A stretch of DNA of 62,750 bases from Verrucomicrobiia bacterium. Lineage in GTDB: Bacteria > Verrucomicrobiota > Verrucomicrobiia > Limisphaerales > JAEYXS01. The notes under the pieces are model-generated. The model was not told where the DNA came from. It did not search any database and saw nothing but the letters and a program-made list of their open reading frames with translations. Of this stretch, positions 35,114 to 44,375 are shown one piece after another (position 1 is the stretch's first letter; every line of letters starts with the position of its first letter). A program made the position numbers and the translations under genes. The stretch lies in contig DASWYF010000037.1 of NCBI GenBank assembly GCA_036405135.1, positions 154,016-216,765 on the forward strand, read 5' to 3'.

Positions 35114-38100
35114 TCAAAGCGGTCGCGGCCTCCCCGCCCGCAACACCCTGAGACTAAACCCCCGCCCATTCTCATACCCCTCGACCGTTGCGCTGATCTC
35201 CAGCACCGGATAGCGCACCGTGGCGAGCCCGTAGCTTCGGTAGGTGGCCGCGAACAGTTCCGTCTCCACCATCCCCGTCCAGTCGCACAACGTCAGGAAC
35301 TTCATCGGCTCACCCGTGATCTGATGATGCGTCCGCTGCTCGATGATCAGGCCGCACATCGTCACCTCCTGGCCCACGAACTCCTTCAACCGGTTCACCG
35401 GGCAGTACGTGTCCCACGCGATGTCCGGATACAGCTCCAGCGGATGCCCGCTCGCCGCGAAGTCCAGCAACTCCGTCTCCCACCGCAACCGCTCCAGCCG
35501 TGTCGGCTCCTGCAAGGCCGTCATCGGCAGCTTGTCCAAGGACGGCGGCGGCAACAGCCAGCCTTGGCCCGGCTCCGTGCTCCCTCCGAAAGTTCGCGTC
35601 AGATACTGCACCTCCCAGAACTGCTGCGTCCGCGTCTGTCCAAACTCATCAAAAGCCCCCACGCGCATCAGCGCCTCCAGTTCCTCCGCGTTCGGCTGCA
35701 CCCGCAGATAAAAGTCTTTCAGGCTTCCGAAAGACTTCTGCTTACGTTCGGCCAGCACCCGCTCCTTCGTCCTGTCCGTCAAGCCCTTCGTCCGCATCGC
35801 CGGCACCCGGATCTTCCCGACCTCCACCGTGAACGCCGGTCCTGGCTGGTTGATGCAGGGCGGCAACATCGGAATGCCGAGCCGATGACACTCCAGCACA
35901 TACACCAGTGGATGATAAAATCCTTTCCCGTTCGTCAGCACACCCGCCATGAACTCGGCGGGATAATACCGCTTCAACCACGCCGCCTGATATGCCTCCA
36001 CGCCATACGCCGTGCTGTGCGCCTTGCAGAAGGCGTACCCGTTGAACCCCGTCACCAGTTCCCATACCTCCAGGATCTTCTCCGTGACATGACCTCGCGC
36101 CAAAGCATGCGTGGCGAACTCTTCGCCGATCTCATCCACCACATCGCGCTTCTGCTTCACCAACGCCCGGCGCAGCACATCCGCCCGGCCCGGTGGCATC
36201 CCGGCGAACGCCTCGCAGATTTGCAGGATATGCTCCTCATACACCACCAGCCCATAAGTGCTCCGCAGACAGTCCTCCAGCGAGGGGTGTGGATACTCCG
36301 GTGGCTCCATGCCCTGATACCGTCGCGTGAACGACATCTTCTTGTTCTCATTGGCCGCCCCGGGCCGGATGACGCTCACGATGGCCACCAACCCGTCGAT
36401 CTCCTTCACGTTGGTCATCTTGCACAGGGACACCATCGCCGGGGATTCGATATGATGGACGGCCCGGGCACCACCCGAGGCGATCAGTTCCCACACCTCC
36501 GGGTCCGCCCATGGCTCCAGCGCGTTCAGGTCCACCGGGATACCCCGTTGCCGGAGGGTTTCTCTCGCATCCCGCATCACGGCCAAGCCGCCTTGGGCCA
36601 AGACATCCATCTTCACCAATCCCACCGCTTCCACGGCATCCATGTCCAGATGCGTCGTCGGCCAGCCTTTGTTGGAGATAAAGGTGGGCGTCAGTTGCGG
36701 CATCGGTTGCCGGGAGACCACCACGCCGCACGGATGCATCTTCGGATGGCGCGGGAACCCGTCGAGGAACGCCGCCGTCTCCACCGCCGTCTTGAAGGGC
36801 TCTTGGTCGAGCGGCAGATCCCGGCACTCGGGACTCTGGCGCAGCATCGCCAGCAGTTCCTTGCCCCGGGTGTTCTCATGGCCCTCCGGCACCCAGCCCC
36901 CGCCAAAGCTCCACGGGAAGTGTTCCGTGAACCGCCGGATCTGATACTCCGAGACACCGAGCACCTTCGCCACATCCGCCACCGCTGACTTGGCCTTGAA
37001 CGTCGAGAACCCGCCCACCACCGCGCAGTGTTCCGGCCCGTACTTGGCGAAGAGCAGGTTCACCACGTCATCCTTCCGGTCATGGGGGAAGTCCACGTCG
37101 ATGTCTGGCAGCTTGTTCAGCGCCATGCGGTCCTGGTTCAGGAACCGCCGGAAGTAGAGCCCGAACCGGATGGGGCACACGTCCGAGATGCCCAGGCAAT
37201 AACACACCAGCGAGTCCGCCGCACTCCCGCGCGTGATCCACTCGATACCGTGCTCGCGGCAGGTCTGGAGCAGATCCCAGGTGATCAGGAACAGGTCCTC
37301 GTAACCCACGTCCGTGATGATGGCCAACTCGGTCTCCAGTTGGGCACGCACCTGCGATGTAGGCACTGCCGTGCCTACATCCGAGCGGATGATCTTGCCG
37401 TGATACCGTCGATTCATCCCTTCCACCGCCAGTCGGTGCAGGAAGGCGCGGGAGCTGAGTCCATCAGGTGCCCGATACGCCGGGAACTGCGGTTTGCCAA
37501 AGGGGAACGTAAACGTGCAACGCTCCGCCAGTTCCATGGTTAACGGTAAGCCAGCGGCAGGTAGCTCGGCAGCAATGCGGAAGTGATACTTGCCGCCCGT
37601 GCGTTTCAGCGGGTGGGCCTGGTTCAGCAGGGTCAGCGTGCGGATGCTCTGCACGATGTCATAGCAGCGCCGGTCCTCCGCTCGGGCGTAGTGGACGGCA
37701 GGACAAAGGATGTTTCCCGGTTGCCCGGCCGGATAGAACCGGTCCCCGAAGATGTTTCGCAATGAGGTTTCGGAACTGACGGCCAGCAGTCCTTCCGCAT
37801 GTTCCTCCAAGGCACAGAGGGCGACCGGAGCTTGTTGCTTGGCGGCGACGGATTCATCCTCGGATCGGGTGCCTTGCTTCGACAACAGGCGGCACAGGTT
37901 CTCGTACCCCTTCGCGTTCTGCACATACAGGAGCAGCGGCTGGTTCTCCACGCGCAGTTCCACGCCCACAATCGGCTTCACTCCGGCTTTCTGGGCCGCT
38001 TGTACGAACTCCACCACGCCATGCAGGTTGCCGGTATCGGTCAAGGCCACCGCCGGGCAGTCGTGCTTGGCGGCCAAGGTCACGATGTCCTTGGGCGAGA

Positions 38101-39391
38101 GCGTGCTGTTCAGGAAGCTGTAATAGCTGTGCATCCGCAGGGGCACATAGCTCGTGGCTTTGCGCAGGCTTGGCTTCTTCGTAGTGAGGGCGACTATCGC
38201 ACGGGAGGCGTCCACCGGAGGTTCTCTCAACGTGAAGTCATGGCCTCGGAAGATGACGAGCCGCCCCTTGGTCTCGCGCAGTTCATCCACCACCCGCGCC
38301 AGCCGTGACCGCGCTTCGCTCTGTGCCGCCTGCCGGTCCAGCGCCAGTTCGGTGCGTGTGTTCCCGCCGTAGAGGTTGGAGAGCTTGAGCGAGACCAGCC
38401 GCACACTCACGCGCCGTTTCCAGGCGGTTTGCAGCATCTGGTTCAGCCGCGTGTAAACGTCCGTCTCCAGGTCGGTGGGTTCCCGCAGGCTCTCGCTCAC
38501 CTGATCCTCCGCCATGTCGTTGTAGCGGACGCGTACGGTCAACGTGCGGATGCTCCGGCCCTCGGCCCGGACCTTGGCGAAGAGATCATCCGCCATCCGG
38601 CGCAACACTGCCGCCAGATAAACTTCGTCGGTCACGTCCTGCCCAAAAGTCTCCTGCTGGCTGAATGTCTTCTGGGGTTCGCTGATGGGGATCAAAGGCC
38701 GGTCATCAATACCGTGGGCATGTTGCCGCACGGTCACCGCCTGTTTGCCCAGCACGAGTTCTAGTAGATCCACCGGGGTCTCCGCGATCTGCCGGATGCA
38801 AGCCAGCCCGGCGGAGTTCAAGCGTCCCGCCGTCTTCGGACCGATGCCCGGCAGCCATTTGCTGGCCAACGGCGCGAGGAACTCGGCCTCTTCGCCGGTA
38901 GGTATCTGCTTGAATGCCGCCGGTTTGTTGAGCTTGCTCGCGATCTGGCTCACCAGCTTGTTGCTGGCCACGCCTTCGCTCACGCTGATCTTGAGCTTCT
39001 GCTGGATGGCTTTGCGGACGGTCTGGGCGACTTGCTCAGCGGGTTTCGGGCTGGCGGTCAGTTCGTAGTAGCCTTCATCGATGGAGGTCTGCTCGACGTC
39101 CGGGGTGAAGTCAAAAACGTAACTGAACATCCACCGGGAGAAGTCCTCATACCGTTCGTAGTTCCCCGGCAGCACGATGAGTTTCGGGCAGAGCTTCCGG
39201 GCCTGGGCGGTCGGCATGGGCGTATAGACCCCGAACCGTCGCGCCTCGTAGCTGGCGCTGGCGATGATGCCGCGCTTTTCGCCCCCCACCGCGATGGGTT
39301 TGCCGCGCAGATGCGCATCCGCCGCCTGCTCCACGGAGGCGAAGAAGGCGTCGGCGTCCAGGTGGACGATGATGCGCGGTCGTTGCGACAT
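35114..39391 (-). CDS. DinB (Pol IV)-DnaE (Pol III alpha) fusion DNA polymerase
   Basis: 1425 aa in one uninterrupted frame. Residues 1-390 are a full Y-family polymerase: HLDADAFFASVE with Asp12, then SIDE (103-106) with Asp105 and Glu106, a helix-hairpin-helix PGIGPKTAGRL (181-191) and the little-finger domain. The catalytic acidic residues are intact. A short linker leads to a PHP domain (about 418-640: MHSYYSFLNSTLSP, VALTDTGNLHG). The DnaE palm has PDIDVDF with Asp765 and Asp767, and the third aspartate at KMDV (Asp929). HhH and OB-fold regions follow (SFGSLKDFYLRV; VTMCGLIIEQRTH). The tau-binding tail of replicative DnaE is absent, as in DnaE2/ImuC error-prone enzymes. It is 50 nt downstream of lexA on the same strand, so it is expected to be SOS-induced and to perform lesion insertion and extension in one polypeptide. 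Confidence 0.95.
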   Translation of the reverse strand: MSQRPRIIVHLDADAFFASVEQAADAHLRGKPIAVGGEKRGIIASASYEARRFGVYTPMPTAQARKLCPKLIVLPGNYERYEDFSRWMFSYVFDFTPDVEQTSIDEGYYELTASPKPAEQVAQTVRKAIQQKLKISVSEGVASNKLVSQIASKLNKPAAFKQIPTGEEAEFLAPLASKWLPGIGPKTAGRLNSAGLACIRQIAETPVDLLELVLGKQAVTVRQHAHGIDDRPLIPISEPQKTFSQQETFGQDVTDEVYLAAVLRRMADDLFAKVRAEGRSIRTLTVRVRYNDMAEDQVSESLREPTDLETDVYTRLNQMLQTAWKRRVSVRLVSLKLSNLYGGNTRTELALDRQAAQSEARSRLARVVDELRETKGRLVIFRGHDFTLREPPVDASRAIVALTTKKPSLRKATSYVPLRMHSYYSFLNSTLSPKDIVTLAAKHDCPAVALTDTGNLHGVVEFVQAAQKAGVKPIVGVELRVENQPLLLYVQNAKGYENLCRLLSKQGTRSEDESVAAKQQAPVALCALEEHAEGLLAVSSETSLRNIFGDRFYPAGQPGNILCPAVHYARAEDRRCYDIVQSIRTLTLLNQAHPLKRTGGKYHFRIAAELPAAGLPLTMELAERCTFTFPFGKPQFPAYRAPDGLSSRAFLHRLAVEGMNRRYHGKIIRSDVGTAVPTSQVRAQLETELAIITDVGYEDLFLITWDLLQTCREHGIEWITRGSAADSLVCYCLGISDVCPIRFGLYFRRFLNQDRMALNKLPDIDVDFPHDRKDDVVNLLFAKYGPEHCAVVGGFSTFKAKSAVADVAKVLGVSEYQIRRFTEHFPWSFGGGWVPEGHENTRGKELLAMLRQSPECRDLPLDQEPFKTAVETAAFLDGFPRHPKMHPCGVVVSRQPMPQLTPTFISNKGWPTTHLDMDAVEAVGLVKMDVLAQGGLAVMRDARETLRQRGIPVDLNALEPWADPEVWELIASGGARAVHHIESPAMVSLCKMTNVKEIDGLVAIVSVIRPGAANENKKMSFTRRYQGMEPPEYPHPSLEDCLRSTYGLVVYEEHILQICEAFAGMPPGRADVLRRALVKQKRDVVDEIGEEFATHALARGHVTEKILEVWELVTGFNGYAFCKAHSTAYGVEAYQAAWLKRYYPAEFMAGVLTNGKGFYHPLVYVLECHRLGIPMLPPCINQPGPAFTVEVGKIRVPAMRTKGLTDRTKERVLAERKQKSFGSLKDFYLRVQPNAEELEALMRVGAFDEFGQTRTQQFWEVQYLTRTFGGSTEPGQGWLLPPPSLDKLPMTALQEPTRLERLRWETELLDFAASGHPLELYPDIAWDTYCPVNRLKEFVGQEVTMCGLIIEQRTHHQITGEPMKFLTLCDWTGMVETELFAATYRSYGLATVRYPVLEISATVEGYENGRGFSLRVLRAGRPRPL

Positions 39392-39441
39392 ACGGCCGAC
39401 ATACTAGTTGAGGGGGTAGGACATCCGCTGTCCTAGTGAAA

Positions 39442-40068
39442 TTATTCCCGGGACTTTCGGATGAGCGCCCGGAACACCCCTTGGATGAGCAGTTCCTCGG
39501 CCGGGATGAGGTCGGGATACTTCGGGTTCTCCGCCTTCAGGTAAGGCTTCCGGTTGCGGACGAGGAAGGTCTTGAGGGTGCTCTTGCCATCGATCAATGC
39601 CGCCACGATCTGTCCGTGCCGTGGCTCCGGCCCGTGTTCCATCACCACCATATCCCCGTCGAGGATATGCCGCCCGATCATGGAATCGCCCGTCACCCGC
39701 AGGGCAAAGGTGTTCCGCGTGGGTTTGATGCCGATACTCTCGACATCCACGGAGACGCATCCCTCGGCCTCCTGCACCCGGTCTTCCCCATAACCCGCCG
39801 GGATGGAGCCGAACACCGGGATGTCCACGATGCGTTGCTTAAACCGTTGCAGGGGAGAGAGAACCCGGATGGACCGCGCCTTGCCATTGGTCTCACTGAG
39901 CTGGCCCTTCTGCCGGATGAGCCGGAGATGGTCCGTGACTGTGCTGCTGGTGGTGAACCCGAAATGCCGGGCGATCTCACGCACCGAAGGCGAACAGCCA
40001 TGGATTTCCTGCTCCCGCAGGACAAAATCCACAATCTGCCGTTGTCGTTTGGTCAATGTGTCAGGCAT
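39442..40068 (-). CDS. lexA: LexA SOS repressor/autoprotease
   Basis: 208 aa from ATG 40068 (MPDTLTKRQRQ); in-frame ATG 40077 and GTG 40083 would add 3-5 residues. The N-terminal winged helix-turn-helix is CSPSVREIARHFGFTTSSTV. The self-cleavage bond is Ala91-Gly92 (SIPAGYGE), and the catalytic dyad is Ser129 (TGDSM) and Lys166 (STLKTFL), all in place. On RecA activation it would cleave itself and derepress targets. It heads a likely two-gene unit with the fused polymerase. A near-perfect palindrome covers its start, the expected place for autoregulation. Confidence 0.96.
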   Translation of the reverse strand: MPDTLTKRQRQIVDFVLREQEIHGCSPSVREIARHFGFTTSSTVTDHLRLIRQKGQLSETNGKARSIRVLSPLQRFKQRIVDIPVFGSIPAGYGEDRVQEAEGCVSVDVESIGIKPTRNTFALRVTGDSMIGRHILDGDMVVMEHGPEPRHGQIVAALIDGKSTLKTFLVRNRKPYLKAENPKYPDLIPAEELLIQGVFRALIRKSRE

Positions 40069-40090
40069 ACCGTGCATCTGCACGGTATGC
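40065..40090. promoter_or_regulatory. Palindrome over lexA start, candidate LexA operator
   Basis: 12-bp perfect arms GCATACCGTGCA / TGCACGGTATGC around a 2-bp centre. It overlaps the start codon of lexA, so bound repressor would block early transcription or initiation. It does not match the Gram-negative CTGT-N8-ACAG or the Gram-positive GAAC-N4-GTTC consensus. Confidence 0.65.
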
Positions 40091-40209
40091 TTTTAGCGAA
40101 AAGAGTCAAAGGAGAGTTATTCACAGGCAGGCAAGCTGACGAAGAAATAGGGATCAAATTAGTGGGAGCAACAGAGTCCACAAGAAGCGACTGCGCCCGG
40201 TATTACGCC

Positions 40210-40644
40210 TCAGGCGGCTTTCCCCCTTCCACTAACGATTTCCATCAAAATGATGCGGCCGGTGATTCCAGTGTACTTTTTGGTCACGGCGTGGATGGCA
40301 TCCTCGGCAGCTTTTTTCCACAGGGGATTCTTGAGGTCCGCCGGGATTTCTGGACTTCCCTTAGGTAGGCGGACGGACACCCAGTGGCTTCCTTCGAAGA
40401 AGCTGTCATCCAACACGTCCATTGGGGTGCCGGGGGGAGCAAAATCTACCCTGAATTTTACCCACACGCCTCTTGGACGGCCGGCAAACCGGGAGTTTCT
40501 CCGCGCGGCGGCGATCTGCTTTTCCGATGCTGGCCCACGCGCTTGCGAGAGAATTTTGCCAGGATTTATCTCCTTACCGCAATGGGGGCAGGAGAAGGAT
40601 GTTTTTTTAGGCTCTTTCCTGAGTTCAGTGCGATCGGTTTTCAT
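40210..40644 (-). CDS. Small zinc-finger-like protein, unknown function
   Basis: 144 aa from ATG 40644. A CPHCGKEINPGKILSQ segment near residues 18-35 gives a single CxxC; a second pair is not seen, so a full zinc ribbon would need dimerisation. Basic AAARRNSRFAGRPRGVW follows. The C-terminal half is beta/alpha without known motif. Its start touches the stop of the upstream gene (TGATG), so they are co-translated. Unknown role. Confidence 0.65.
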   Translation of the reverse strand: MKTDRTELRKEPKKTSFSCPHCGKEINPGKILSQARGPASEKQIAAARRNSRFAGRPRGVWVKFRVDFAPPGTPMDVLDDSFFEGSHWVSVRLPKGSPEIPADLKNPLWKKAAEDAIHAVTKKYTGITGRIILMEIVSGRGKAA

Positions 40645-41978
40645 CAAGGGCTAGATGCTATCGATTGCTGGCCGTTGGGGCAAACCGGAAGCTGGCCCTG
40701 CAAAGCAGCTTTTTCCATTTGGCGATGTCGGGATATTGCGGCCATGATCGCGCGGCGAACGTAGGAGAGGTAGTCGGTTCCAATGGCCAGTTGCAGGATG
40801 TGTTGGGCTGGGTAAAATTTGCTTTCATCCAAGTTAAACTTTTTCACGAATTCGGACGTCCCTTTCTTGCAATTGTTGGCCGCTATCGAATCGACCACGC
40901 CGACTTCGATCCCTTGAGCGGCTGCAAACTCTGCTGCTTGCGCGGCCTTGAACCGAAGCTGCTCAGCGTACAGGGCTTCCAGCTCAGTGATGAACGGTAC
41001 AACTTTGCCCTTTCTCAAACCCTTCGCTGACAGGCGGAGAGCGCAGCTACTTTGAACTTTTCTGATCCATACGCCCCCGCTTTTGACTTCCCACTGGTAT
41101 CCCTCTGGCAATTGAAGCGGAATCTCAACCTCATTCAGGACGTAGGACAAGTTGCGTTCGTCTACAAGGAGCGCGACCGAGCGGATTTGAATCTTGTGGT
41201 AAGCATGGACATACTCAGTCCCTTTGCTGCCGGGAACGAAACTGTATGCCTCTCTGCCGCTGTCTTTCCATACAAAGTGCCCATCGATATCCTGCACCAC
41301 CTTGGTTTCCGCCGCGCCAATGACCTCCCATTGCTTTCCCTGAAAATTCAGCTCTTTAGCGAGGTCCTTGCTGACATCGGTGCGCGTGAGGTCAACGATT
41401 TCAACAGGCAGCAGCTTGAACTTGGCCTTGATTTCGCGTTGTTTGAGGACCTTCCGTTCTTCGTTCAACCCCTGAATCTCTTTTTCCAGTTCCTGGCGTT
41501 GCAGGAGGCGTATCGATGCTTCAAGAGCCGTCTTTGGCATTCTGTTCGCAGTCTTTGACAATTGATTGATGTGCTTGGCCAATTTTGCTCCCACTTCCCG
41601 CCGGAAGTTCAGATCGGTCTTCGCCCGTCGTGAATCGCGCTCCTCTTGAGAGAACTCCCGTAACGGTCTGCGCAGTTGCTGCGTTACCCGCGTCCCGCGC
41701 TCCTCCAATGGTTTTTCGTATTCAGAGGATGAGGTTGTGCTTGTTTTGCGTTGGAAAACACCTTCTTTGAGGAAGTATCCGAAGCTCTTGGCTCTGGCCC
41801 ATAGTTCTTCCTGATATTCCCGCACTTGGGGCGACCCTTTGCAGTACAACGCATCGTGCGCAATCGCGGCAACCAGTGGTGTCATGCCAGCTGGGCAGTT
41901 GGCTATGGCCTGGCTGAGCTTTTGCCAAGCCGGTGACGTTAGGTTTTTGTCTTTCATTATCTCTGATCTTTTTTTCAT
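40644..41978 (-). CDS. Large unknown protein with basic coiled-coil region
   Basis: 444 aa from ATG 41978 (MKKRSEIMKDKNL), with GAAAG 8-10 nt upstream; the later ATG 41957 is an alternative. Residues about 90-195 are charged and helical (EERDSRRAKTDLNFRREVGA, LEKEIQGLNEERKVLKQREI), suggesting a coiled coil. Residues about 200-320 are beta-rich (WEVIGAAETKVVQDIDGHFV). No known family recognised. Paired with the 144-aa CPHCG protein directly downstream. A palindrome lies just upstream. Confidence 0.65.
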   Translation of the reverse strand: MKKRSEIMKDKNLTSPAWQKLSQAIANCPAGMTPLVAAIAHDALYCKGSPQVREYQEELWARAKSFGYFLKEGVFQRKTSTTSSSEYEKPLEERGTRVTQQLRRPLREFSQEERDSRRAKTDLNFRREVGAKLAKHINQLSKTANRMPKTALEASIRLLQRQELEKEIQGLNEERKVLKQREIKAKFKLLPVEIVDLTRTDVSKDLAKELNFQGKQWEVIGAAETKVVQDIDGHFVWKDSGREAYSFVPGSKGTEYVHAYHKIQIRSVALLVDERNLSYVLNEVEIPLQLPEGYQWEVKSGGVWIRKVQSSCALRLSAKGLRKGKVVPFITELEALYAEQLRFKAAQAAEFAAAQGIEVGVVDSIAANNCKKGTSEFVKKFNLDESKFYPAQHILQLAIGTDYLSYVRRAIMAAISRHRQMEKAALQGQLPVCPNGQQSIASSP

Positions 41979-41992
41979 ATGTTTACTTTCTA

Positions 41993-42012
41993 TAATCGCA
42001 TCGTTGCGATTA
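41993..42012. promoter_or_regulatory. Inverted repeat upstream of the 444-aa gene
   Basis: TAATCGCA-TCGT-TGCGATTA: 8-bp perfect arms with a 4-bp centre, 14 nt before the start codon. Could be an operator or an mRNA hairpin near the ribosome site. Confidence 0.5.
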
Positions 42013-42395
42013 ACGTAAGTGAAAGTAACCAACGTTCTGATTAGTGACAATATAATTTTTGAAACAGGACCAGACAAATGACACGTAAACTCCTAATAAA
42101 TAGCTATTTACACTGTTTTTAATATTTCAGAAAATAATCTAGGTTGCATTAATTAAAAAACGGGCAAAGGTGGTTTACTGCTCGCAAGTTGTTTATCTAC
42201 AACATGTTACGATATTAACAAAAGTCATTACTCTACGCTGGAAGCCGCGAACCGCTAAGGGGAGCAGGCATTTCGAGGCCCATCTTTGGCTCAAACATGG
42301 CCCTTGAACTAAGTGGGTGTTGAGCTAGCGGGGGGGATTAATACCTGAAATTCTTGGGAGGGGGACCTGGGAATGACCTGGGAATGGAAGACTGG
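42013..42395. other. AT-rich intergenic stretch
   Basis: About 380 bp, markedly AT-rich from 42040 to 42240 compared with its neighbours. No gene or clear terminator was recognised. Likely contains the promoter for the unknown gene pair to its left. Confidence 0.5.
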
Positions 42396-43349
42396 TTAGA
42401 CATCTGGACAGAGAACTGCCTGAATGGTCCTCAAGGCATTCCCCTCAAGTCGGTTGTTTACATAGACGAATGCATTCCTCTTCTTTTCCTTCATCCGCTT
42501 GATCAAATCCGCCGCCGCCTGACGCGCCTCCGGGTAAACCTCCTTCGTTTCCTTGTAGGGGCTGAACGATTTCACCGCCGTTTCGTAATCCCGTCCCGGC
42601 TTCAAAAGGAAGCGAGCCGCCGTGAACTCCTCGCTCGTCTCGCTCTCCGGCATGGCCATCTGCTCATCTACCGGCGGCATCGCCGTCCAACTGTTGAAGA
42701 TGTGGGCCACGCCATGCTTTCGCAGAATCGCAAAATACTCTGGGTGCAGGAAATTCTTGTTCCGCATCTCCACCCCATAGCGCCATCCGTTCGGCAACTT
42801 GCCCAAGAACGCGTCCAGCTCCGCAACGAAATCCCGCCCATGCTCGTAATCCGTCGGATAGAACCGCGAGAACTCGAAGATCAACACCCCGATGTTCTGC
42901 TTGAACTCCTCACATGGCTTTAGAAAAGCCGTCGCGAACAAGTCCGCATTAAGGTAGTCCCGATTGGGCTGCCCAGCCTTGGCCCCAAACCGGGGCAGAT
43001 TGGTGAACTTCTTGATCGTGATGTCATCCGTCACCTTGAACGTGAACAGAAAATCCTCCGGCACCTGGCTCACCAGTCCATGCAGGTACTTCAGGGAGGG
43101 GAACTGGTAATAGGCCGCATCCACGCACACCGTTTTGAACGTCTCCGCATACTCTGCCAGGCAATTCCGCTCAAACCGCGACTCCGCAAACTTTCCCCGA
43201 TACACATACCGCTGCTCATCATAGAGCTGCCCAAGCCATCCAGTGTACTTCCAGGACGATGTGCCGAGATAGATGCCTTCCTCGGATAGTCTTGCCAATG
43301 CGCCTCTCAAACCTTCCCGATCGAGATATGACGGAACTTCGTCAAGCAT
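42396..43349 (-). CDS. DUF72 (YecE-like) family protein
   Basis: 317 aa from ATG 43349. A GTG at 43415, 3 nt after the UspA stop, would add 22 residues and allow coupled translation. TIM-barrel-like DUF72 signatures are clear: IYLGTSSWKYTGW, the ENCLAEYAETF-type segment, VCVDAAYYQFPS, FLFTFKVTDDIT, VLIFEFSRFYP, YGVEMRNKNFL and AFVYVNNRLEGNALRTI. Enzymatic role unknown; the family is widespread. Same strand as uspA, probably one unit. Confidence 0.9.
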   Translation of the reverse strand: MLDEVPSYLDREGLRGALARLSEEGIYLGTSSWKYTGWLGQLYDEQRYVYRGKFAESRFERNCLAEYAETFKTVCVDAAYYQFPSLKYLHGLVSQVPEDFLFTFKVTDDITIKKFTNLPRFGAKAGQPNRDYLNADLFATAFLKPCEEFKQNIGVLIFEFSRFYPTDYEHGRDFVAELDAFLGKLPNGWRYGVEMRNKNFLHPEYFAILRKHGVAHIFNSWTAMPPVDEQMAMPESETSEEFTAARFLLKPGRDYETAVKSFSPYKETKEVYPEARQAAADLIKRMKEKKRNAFVYVNNRLEGNALRTIQAVLCPDV

Positions 43350-43418
43350 TCGTTGGCATTCTAACGCTTTCCGAGTATTCAAGACAGCCGGAATTTGCCA
43401 CTCTTCAACCTGCACTCG

Positions 43419-44375
43419 CTACCGAACGGTCAGCACCGCACAATAGGCCTGCCGCACCACGCGCTCAGCAGTGCTGCCAAGCCATGCGTGCTTCAAGCCG
43501 GTGTGTCCATGGGTAGTCAGCACAATAAGATCTGCGCTCATCGATTCGGCGGCGTGGCAAATCACCTCATATGGCGTCCCCTCAAGCACTACGGCAGACA
43601 CTTTCACCACCGATGAGTCGCTCAGTTTCCGCGCCATCCCCGCTAAATCCACTTCCGACTGTTTGATGAAAGGCATCACCGCATGACTCATAAGTTCACT
43701 TCCGAGCAGGTAAGATATCGCTGATCGATCAACCACATAGAGCAGGATAAGCTCGGCCTCGAACTGGGCGGCGAGATAGGCGGCCCAAGGCAGGGCTTTG
43801 CCGGATATTTCGGAGAAGTCCACTGGCACCAGTATTTTCTTCAGGTTGAGGCCGGATGCTTTGCCCCTCTGTTCACGAGTTTTCCGGGTTGGAATGGTAA
43901 GCACTGGACAGGGGGCATGGCGAACAACCCGTTCGGCAGTGCTACCCATGAGCACGCGCTTGGCTCCGGAATGGCCATGCGTGGCCATGACGATCATATC
44001 CGCCTCCAGTTCAGTGGCAGCGGTGCTGATCTCATGGAATGGTTTTCCGGTTCGGACCGCTGAAGAGATTGTCACCTTGCCTTTCCGTTCGCTTTCCGAC
44101 AGGGCGGTCACCTTAGATCTCATTTGTGCCATCACCCCAGCTTCGTCCCTGACCAGGAGCAGGGATTCCAGTCCTGCCAAACGGGCAGGCGGCTCGACGA
44201 CATGAAGCAAGGTGACGCCAGCTTTCAGTTTCTCCGCCAAAGCCGTCGCCATCTTTACGCCGGCCAACGACTCCTTGGAAAAGTCCGTCGTCGCGAGGAT
44301 TCTTTGGACGTATAACGGCGATACTTTAGGCGATCCCTGGACAGATTGCCTGCCGGTTGCTTTCTTTGTCTTCAT
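43419..44375 (-). CDS. Tandem universal stress protein (two UspA domains)
   Basis: 318 aa from ATG 44375. Domain 1 (about residues 22-155) starts RILATTDFSKESLAG and ends MATHGHSGAKRVLMGSTAER. Domain 2 (about 175-318) starts KKILVPVDFSEISGKAL and ends LTTHGHTGLKHAWLGSTAER. Both carry the G-x2-G-x9-GS ATP-binding pattern in recognisable form. Such proteins bind ATP and act in stress or energy limitation. Divergent from the nitrite reductase genes, 400 bp away, which fits a low-oxygen response (inference). Confidence 0.93.
   Translation of the reverse strand: MKTKKATGRQSVQGSPKVSPLYVQRILATTDFSKESLAGVKMATALAEKLKAGVTLLHVVEPPARLAGLESLLLVRDEAGVMAQMRSKVTALSESERKGKVTISSAVRTGKPFHEISTAATELEADMIVMATHGHSGAKRVLMGSTAERVVRHAPCPVLTIPTRKTREQRGKASGLNLKKILVPVDFSEISGKALPWAAYLAAQFEAELILLYVVDRSAISYLLGSELMSHAVMPFIKQSEVDLAGMARKLSDSSVVKVSAVVLEGTPYEVICHAAESMSADLIVLTTHGHTGLKHAWLGSTAERVVRQAYCAVLTVR

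Noticed and set aside
35000..36988. 662-aa plus-strand frame opposite the DnaE half
   Set aside because: Arg/His/Pro-rich shadow; the real gene on the minus strand has intact polymerase motifs.
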